DNA from: Bacteroidota bacterium | GTDB taxonomy: Bacteria; Bacteroidota; Bacteroidia; Flavobacteriales; Flavobacteriaceae | NCBI GenBank assembly: GCA_947468985.1 | Contig: CANINJ010000009.1 | Span: forward strand, 1-16,620 | Direction: 5' to 3' | Length of the DNA: 16,620 bases | In this document: positions 13,060 to 16,620 of the stretch, piece by piece | Layout of the letters: each line of letters starts with the position of its first letter | How positions within the stretch are numbered: position 1 is the first letter of the stretch | Position numbers and translations under genes: made by a program | The notes under the pieces: model-generated | Databases searched by the model: none | What the model saw: only the letters and a program-made list of their open reading frames with translations | Told to the model about the DNA's origin: nothing

Positions 13060-13854
13060 ATGAAGAAATTTATAATTATAGTTCTAATTGTTGTTGGTTT
13101 TTCATCTTGTAGTGAATATCAAAAAGCTTTAAAATCGGAAGATCTTGCAGTGAAATTTGAAGCTGCAACAAAACAATATGAAAAAGGGAAATACACAAAA
13201 GCAATTCGTCTTTTTGAACAAATAGCCCCAACATATAGAGGAAAACCTCAAGCTGAGAAAATGTTTTATATGTTTTCACAGTCATATTATAAAACAAAAC
13301 AATATTATTTGTCTGGATACCAATTTGAAAGTTTTGCGGCAGGGTATCCAAAAAGTGATAAAATTGAAGAAGCTTCTTATTTAGGTGCAAAAAGTTATTC
13401 AATGTTATCGCCAGTTTATAGTTTAGATCAAACAGATACTGACAAAGCAATTGAGAAATTACAAGGTTTTATAGATACCTATCCTAATTCATCTTATTTG
13501 GCTGAAGCCAATGTTGTAGTTAAAGAATTAAGAGAGAAATTAGAGAAAAAAGCATACGAAAATGCTTACGGATACAACAAAATATCAGATTATAAGTCGG
13601 CAATAATTGCACTTGATAATTTTATAATTGATTATCCTGGAACGCCATTTAAAGAAAAAGCATTGTTTTATAAGTTTGATTCTGCGTATCAATTAGCAAT
13701 AAACAGTATAACAACAAAAATGCAAGACCGTTTGAATGTTGCCAAAACAGCATATTCAAACTTGTTAAAATTTAATTCAAATACAGATTACAAACAAAAA
13801 GCTGACGAAATGTTGGCGAGAATAGACACAGATTTAAAACAATTTTCAAAATAA
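13060..13854 (+). CDS. bamD: Outer membrane assembly lipoprotein BamD
   Basis: A 264-aa lipoprotein. The signal MKKFIIIVLIVVGFSSC has its lipidated Cys at 17 (lipobox FSSC, a relaxed form common in this phylum), followed by SEYQKALKS. The mature protein is a string of tetratricopeptide-like helical pairs: AATKQYEKGKYTKAIRLFEQ (about 35-54), QAEKMFYMFSQSYYKTKQYYLSGYQFESFAAGYP (about 59-93), DKAIEKLQGFIDTYPNSSYLAEA (127-149) and YKSAIIALDNFIIDYPGTPFKEKALF (173-198). This is the YfiO/BamD arrangement that docks on BamA at the inner face of the outer membrane to insert beta-barrel proteins. It is first in a run with rpoZ, coaBC and the PorD-like gene, preceded by a consensus promoter. Confidence 0.95.
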   Translation: MKKFIIIVLIVVGFSSCSEYQKALKSEDLAVKFEAATKQYEKGKYTKAIRLFEQIAPTYRGKPQAEKMFYMFSQSYYKTKQYYLSGYQFESFAAGYPKSDKIEEASYLGAKSYSMLSPVYSLDQTDTDKAIEKLQGFIDTYPNSSYLAEANVVVKELREKLEKKAYENAYGYNKISDYKSAIIALDNFIIDYPGTPFKEKALFYKFDSAYQLAINSITTKMQDRLNVAKTAYSNLLKFNSNTDYKQKADEMLARIDTDLKQFSK

Positions 13855-13864
13855 ATAGAAAGTC

Positions 13865-14182
13865 ATGGATTTAAAAAAGACGAATGCTCCGGTAAATACA
13901 ATTACTTATAATAAAAGTATTATTGAAGAACCAACAGGTAACGTGTATGAAGCTATTACTATTATGGCCAAAAGAGCAAACCAAATTAATTCTGAAATCA
14001 AAAAGGAATTGACAGAAAAGTTGGAAGAATTTGCAACTTACAATGACAGTTTAGAAGAAGTTTTTGAAAATAAAGAACAAATTGAAGTTTCTAAATTTTA
14101 CGAAAAACTACCTAAACCTCACGCTCTTGCAGTTCAAGAGTGGTTAGATGATAAAATCTACTACAGAGATTCAACTAAATAA
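13865..14182 (+). CDS. rpoZ: DNA-directed RNA polymerase omega subunit (Bacteroidota type)
   Basis: A 105-aa protein matching the Bacteroidota RpoZ/omega family, a small subunit that helps fold and stabilise the beta' subunit of RNA polymerase. The core is GNVYEAITIMAKRANQINSEIKKEL (24-48), which corresponds to the omega N-terminal motif (R-Y-x-L-x-x-x-A-x-x-R-A-x-Q-I/L). It is followed by an acidic linker and a conserved C-terminal PKPHALAVQEWLDDKIYYRDS (83-103) characteristic of this lineage. The sequence is quite diverged from E. coli omega. The gene lies 10 bp after bamD and 6 bp before coaBC, so it is within one operon. Cytoplasmic. Confidence 0.9.
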   Translation: MDLKKTNAPVNTITYNKSIIEEPTGNVYEAITIMAKRANQINSEIKKELTEKLEEFATYNDSLEEVFENKEQIEVSKFYEKLPKPHALAVQEWLDDKIYYRDSTK

Positions 14183-14188
14183 ACTATA

Positions 14189-15430
14189 ATGTCAGTTTTA
14201 AGCGGTAAAAAAATAGTACTGGGAATTTCTGGTGGAATTGCTGCTTATAAAACTGCTTCATTAGTTAGGCTATTCATAAAAGCAGGTGCGCATGTCCAAG
14301 TGATAATGACACCTGCTTCTAAGGATTTTATAACGCCTCTAACTTTGTCAACACTTTCCAAAAGACCCGTTTTTTCGAGTTTTTATAAAGATGAAGATGA
14401 TTTAATTTCACAAGTTGAAACTACCAATCAAAATTTAGAATGGAACAATCACGTTAAAATTGCGCTTTGGGCAGATTTGATTGTAATTGCACCTACTACA
14501 GCAAATACATTGTCGAAAATGGCAAATGGAATTTGTGATAACATTCTAATTGCAACTTATTTATCTGCAAATTGTCCTATTTATTTTGCACCTGCAATGG
14601 ATTTGGATATGTACAAACATCCATCAACATTAGCGAGTTTTTCTAAATTGAAATCGTATGGAAACACTATAATTCCTGCCGAAAGTGGCGAATTAGCAAG
14701 TGGTCTTTCGGGCGAAGGTAGAATGGCTGAACCTGAAAATATTGTTGCATTTTTAGAAAAAGATTTAGAAAAAAAATTACCTTTATTAGGTAAAAAAATA
14801 ATTATAACTGCAGGACCAACCTATGAAGCTATAGACCCAGTTCGATTTATTGGCAATCATTCTTCTGGGAAAATGGGTTTCGATTTAGCTCAAAGCGCAG
14901 CTAATTTTGGTGCATCTGTAATATTAATTTCAGGACCTTCCCATTTTTCAATTGAAAATAATTTAGTGCAATTGATTCGAGTTGTTTCTGCTCAAGAAAT
15001 GTATGAGCAATGTCATAAATATTTTGCGACTTCAGATGTTTTTATTTGTGCTGCCGCCGTTGCAGACTACAAACCTAAAAATAGTGCGGTTAATAAAATA
15101 AAAAAATCAGAAGACACGTTATCTATTGAATTAGAAAAAACGAAAGATATATTGGCCTCTTTAGGTTCAATTAAAAAAAATCAGTTTTTAATTGGATTTG
15201 CATTGGAAACAGAAAATGAAATTGAGAATGCGAAGTTGAAAGTTCAGAAAAAAAACTTAGATTTGATAGTTCTAAATTCTTTGCAAGATAAAGGTGCAGG
15301 ATTTGGAAGTTTAACAAATAAAGTTACTTTTATAGATAAACATTTTAAGGTGGAACCAATGGAATTAAAATCTAAAGAAGCCGTTGCAGATGATATTTTA
15401 AATAAAATAATAGCCCGTTATGATGCGTAA
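14189..15430 (+). CDS. coaBC: Bifunctional phosphopantothenoylcysteine decarboxylase / synthetase
   Basis: A 413-aa fusion for two steps of coenzyme A synthesis. The N-terminal CoaC flavoprotein domain (1 to about 190) has GISGGIAAYK (12-21), the catalytic His88 in NHVKIALWAD, the FMN loop APTTANTLSKMANGICDN (101-118), APAMDLDMY (134-142) and ELASGLSGEGRMAEP (168-182). The CoaB domain (about 197-413) has AGPTYEAIDPVRFIGNHSSGKMG (208-230), AAAVADYKP (288-296) and the KIKK lysine motif (303-306). Two CoaC residues are unusual against the E. coli enzyme: Asp138 replaces Asn125 of the PxMN motif, and Ser171 replaces the redox-active Cys158. These look typical of the phylum from memory. The gene lies between rpoZ and the PorD-like gene, with an 11-bp overlap to the latter. 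Confidence 0.97.
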   Translation: MSVLSGKKIVLGISGGIAAYKTASLVRLFIKAGAHVQVIMTPASKDFITPLTLSTLSKRPVFSSFYKDEDDLISQVETTNQNLEWNNHVKIALWADLIVIAPTTANTLSKMANGICDNILIATYLSANCPIYFAPAMDLDMYKHPSTLASFSKLKSYGNTIIPAESGELASGLSGEGRMAEPENIVAFLEKDLEKKLPLLGKKIIITAGPTYEAIDPVRFIGNHSSGKMGFDLAQSAANFGASVILISGPSHFSIENNLVQLIRVVSAQEMYEQCHKYFATSDVFICAAAVADYKPKNSAVNKIKKSEDTLSIELEKTKDILASLGSIKKNQFLIGFALETENEIENAKLKVQKKNLDLIVLNSLQDKGAGFGSLTNKVTFIDKHFKVEPMELKSKEAVADDILNKIIARYDA

Positions 15431-16310
15431 TATATTTAATTTACTTTTAATTTTAGCTTTTGGAATTGTGCAAGCCCAACAATTGAATTGCACCGTTAAT
15501 GTCAATGCTAATCAAGCGGCAAGCACAAACAAGCAAATATTTAAGACATTAGAAAAATCGTTGACTGAATTTGTGAATAAAACAGATTGGACAGGAGTTA
15601 CTTATAAGCAAGATGAAAAGATAAATTGTTCAATGTTTATAACCGTTACCGCGTATGATTCCAATCAATTTACAGCGACAATTCAAGTACAATCTTCAAG
15701 ACCAATTTATAATTCGACCTATTCATCACCTGTTTTGAATTTTAACGATAAAGATTTCTCGTTTAGATATACAGAATTTGAAAATTTGACCTTTAATCCT
15801 ACCAATTTTGATTCTAACTTAATTTCCGTTATTGCATTTTACAGTTATGTAATTATCGGGATGGATGGCGATACTTTTTCAAAACAGGGTGGAAGTAAAT
15901 ATTTAGAAACTGCACAAGATGTTGCCAATATTGCTATTTCAGGCGGTTACAAAGGTTGGGCTCAAACCGACGGAAATCAAAATCGTTATTTTTTGATAAA
16001 CGATATGCTTTCAAATACCTTTAGTCCTTTTCGGGATGGAATGTATGAGTATCATTTTGAAGGTTTGGATTTGATGCATAGAGATTTGAATGCTGCTAAA
16101 CTTAAAATTAAAGAAGCCATAAATACTATTGGAAAGATTAATTATACTCGACCAAATGCTTTTTTAACACGTGTATTTTTTGATGCAAAATCAGATGAAA
16201 TTGTTTCTATTTTTTCTGCGGGTCCTTCAATGGATATTCGAGATTTAATAGGTAGTTTAAATACTATTTCACCTTTAAATTCAAGTAAATGGGCTGGGAT
16301 TAAGTATTAG
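15420..16310 (+). CDS. porD: DUF4835 / PorD-like secreted protein (type IX secretion-linked)
   Basis: A 296-aa exported protein with a clean signal peptide (MRNIFNLLLILAFGIVQAQ, cleavage after about residue 20) followed by QQLNCTVNVNANQ. The mature part has the DUF4835 layout: the N-terminal NKQIFKTLEKSLTEFVNKTDWTG (about 37-59), QVQSSRPIYNSTYSSPVLNFNDKDFSFRYTEFENL (about 97-131), a central YVIIGMDGDTFSKQGG (about 142-157), then AQDVANIAISGGYKGW, and the C-terminal SIFSAGPSMDIRDL. In Bacteroidota this family is annotated as PorD and linked to type IX secretion and gliding. Its molecular role is unclear to me, so the symbol is given with moderate confidence. It overlaps the coaBC end by 11 bp; two ATG codons stand side by side and either may be used. 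Confidence 0.82.
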   Translation: MMRNIFNLLLILAFGIVQAQQLNCTVNVNANQAASTNKQIFKTLEKSLTEFVNKTDWTGVTYKQDEKINCSMFITVTAYDSNQFTATIQVQSSRPIYNSTYSSPVLNFNDKDFSFRYTEFENLTFNPTNFDSNLISVIAFYSYVIIGMDGDTFSKQGGSKYLETAQDVANIAISGGYKGWAQTDGNQNRYFLINDMLSNTFSPFRDGMYEYHFEGLDLMHRDLNAAKLKIKEAINTIGKINYTRPNAFLTRVFFDAKSDEIVSIFSAGPSMDIRDLIGSLNTISPLNSSKWAGIKY

Positions 16311-16352
16311 AAACATACAATTTAAATCAATTATTTCACTTAATAACTATAA

Positions 16353-16620
16353 ATGCTAACGTCACTTTCTATTAATAATTTTGCTTTAATTGATAAATTA
16401 GGAATTGATTTTTCCAATGGTTTTTCAATTATTACAGGTGAAACTGGAGCAGGAAAATCAATACTATTAGGTGCGTTAGGATTGGTTTTAGGAAAAAGAG
16501 CCGATTTAACTTCCCTTAAAAACAAAGACGAAAAGTGTATTATTGAAGCACATTTCCAAATTTCAAATTACAATTTACAGTCTTTTTTTGAAGCCAATGA
16601 TTTAGATTATGAAGCAGAAA
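16353..16620 (+). CDS. recN: DNA repair protein RecN (partial, N-terminus only)
   Basis: The 89 codons present start with MLTSLSINNFALIDKLGIDF and include the Walker A loop GETGAGKS (29-36), then LLGALGLVLGKRADLTS (38-54). The N-terminal pattern L..L.I.NFALID and the GKRAD segment are characteristic of RecN. RecN is an SMC-like ATPase of about 550 aa that acts early in double-strand break repair, gathering DNA ends for RecA. The coiled coil, Walker B and signature motif lie beyond the right edge. It follows the PorD-like gene by 42 bp with no clear terminator, so it may belong to the same transcription unit. I see no perfect TAnnTTTG in that gap. Confidence 0.95.
   Translation, partial: MLTSLSINNFALIDKLGIDFSNGFSIITGETGAGKSILLGALGLVLGKRADLTSLKNKDEKCIIEAHFQISNYNLQSFFEANDLDYEAE

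Noticed and set aside
13076..13450. A 124-codon minus-strand open frame inside bamD
   Set aside because: It is antisense to bamD, where the TPR-like frame is clearly the coding one; low-complexity Leu/Gln composition is typical of shadow frames in AT-rich DNA.
16340..16525. A 61-codon minus-strand open frame at the right end
   Set aside because: It is antisense to recN across the Walker A region and has no family features.
1..16620. Search for mobile elements, CRISPR arrays, toxin-antitoxin pairs, defence or biosynthetic clusters
   Set aside because: No transposase, integrase, repeat-spacer array or defence-type domain was seen; composition and gene content are those of a stable core chromosome.

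Overview
The window is a low-GC chromosomal segment from a member of the Bacteroidota, most likely a Flavobacterium or close relative. Several things point there. Start codons are preceded by A/T-rich leaders rather than Shine-Dalgarno sequences. Several promoters carry the Bacteroidota -7 element TAnnTTTG. The gene order bamD - rpoZ - coaBC - DUF4835/porD - recN is typical of the group. Small families such as DUF6913 and the eIF1/SUI1-like protein fit as well. All genes look like ordinary chromosomal genes. I see no phage, insertion sequence, CRISPR array, tRNA or rRNA.

Left part (1-4008). A minus-strand operon marR - nitroreductase - yceI (yceI cut by the window edge) is headed by two abutting palindromes that overlap its predicted -7 element, so it looks autoregulated. 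Divergent from it is a single-domain rhodanese. Next comes a minus-strand pair: a uridine-phosphorylase-type nucleoside phosphorylase followed by a periplasmic-binding-protein-fold protein without a signal peptide. Upstream of that pair is a SUI1/eIF1-like translation factor with its own promoter.

Middle part (4009-9633). A 351-bp gap holds the SUI1 promoter, a REP-like repeat and the intrinsic terminator of the next minus-strand operon. That operon is ppsA (phosphoenolpyruvate synthase) followed by a short-chain dehydrogenase. After a 334-bp intergenic region come a 99-aa protein of unknown function (plus strand) and, convergent with it, an NRAMP-fold metal transporter whose two metal-site motifs are not canonical.

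Right part (9634-16620). A UshA-type 5'-nucleotidase is split into two genes on the minus strand: a Tat-signal metallophosphatase and a lipoprotein carrying the C-terminal nucleotidase domain. A second copy of the REP-like repeat lies between them. Divergent from this pair runs a plus-strand housekeeping run: DUF6913 and dapA (lysine/diaminopimelate synthesis), then, from a well-formed promoter, bamD (outer-membrane protein assembly), rpoZ-like omega subunit, coaBC (coenzyme A synthesis), a DUF4835/PorD-like secreted protein linked to type IX secretion, and the start of recN (DNA repair).

The points most worth a second look are: CoaBC with two of three decarboxylase active-site residues replaced; the non-canonical NRAMP; the signal-less binding protein coupled to a nucleoside phosphorylase; the tandem MarR operator; and two diverged REP-like hairpin repeats that share architecture but not stem sequence. 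I found no clear evidence of a wholly new multi-gene system.
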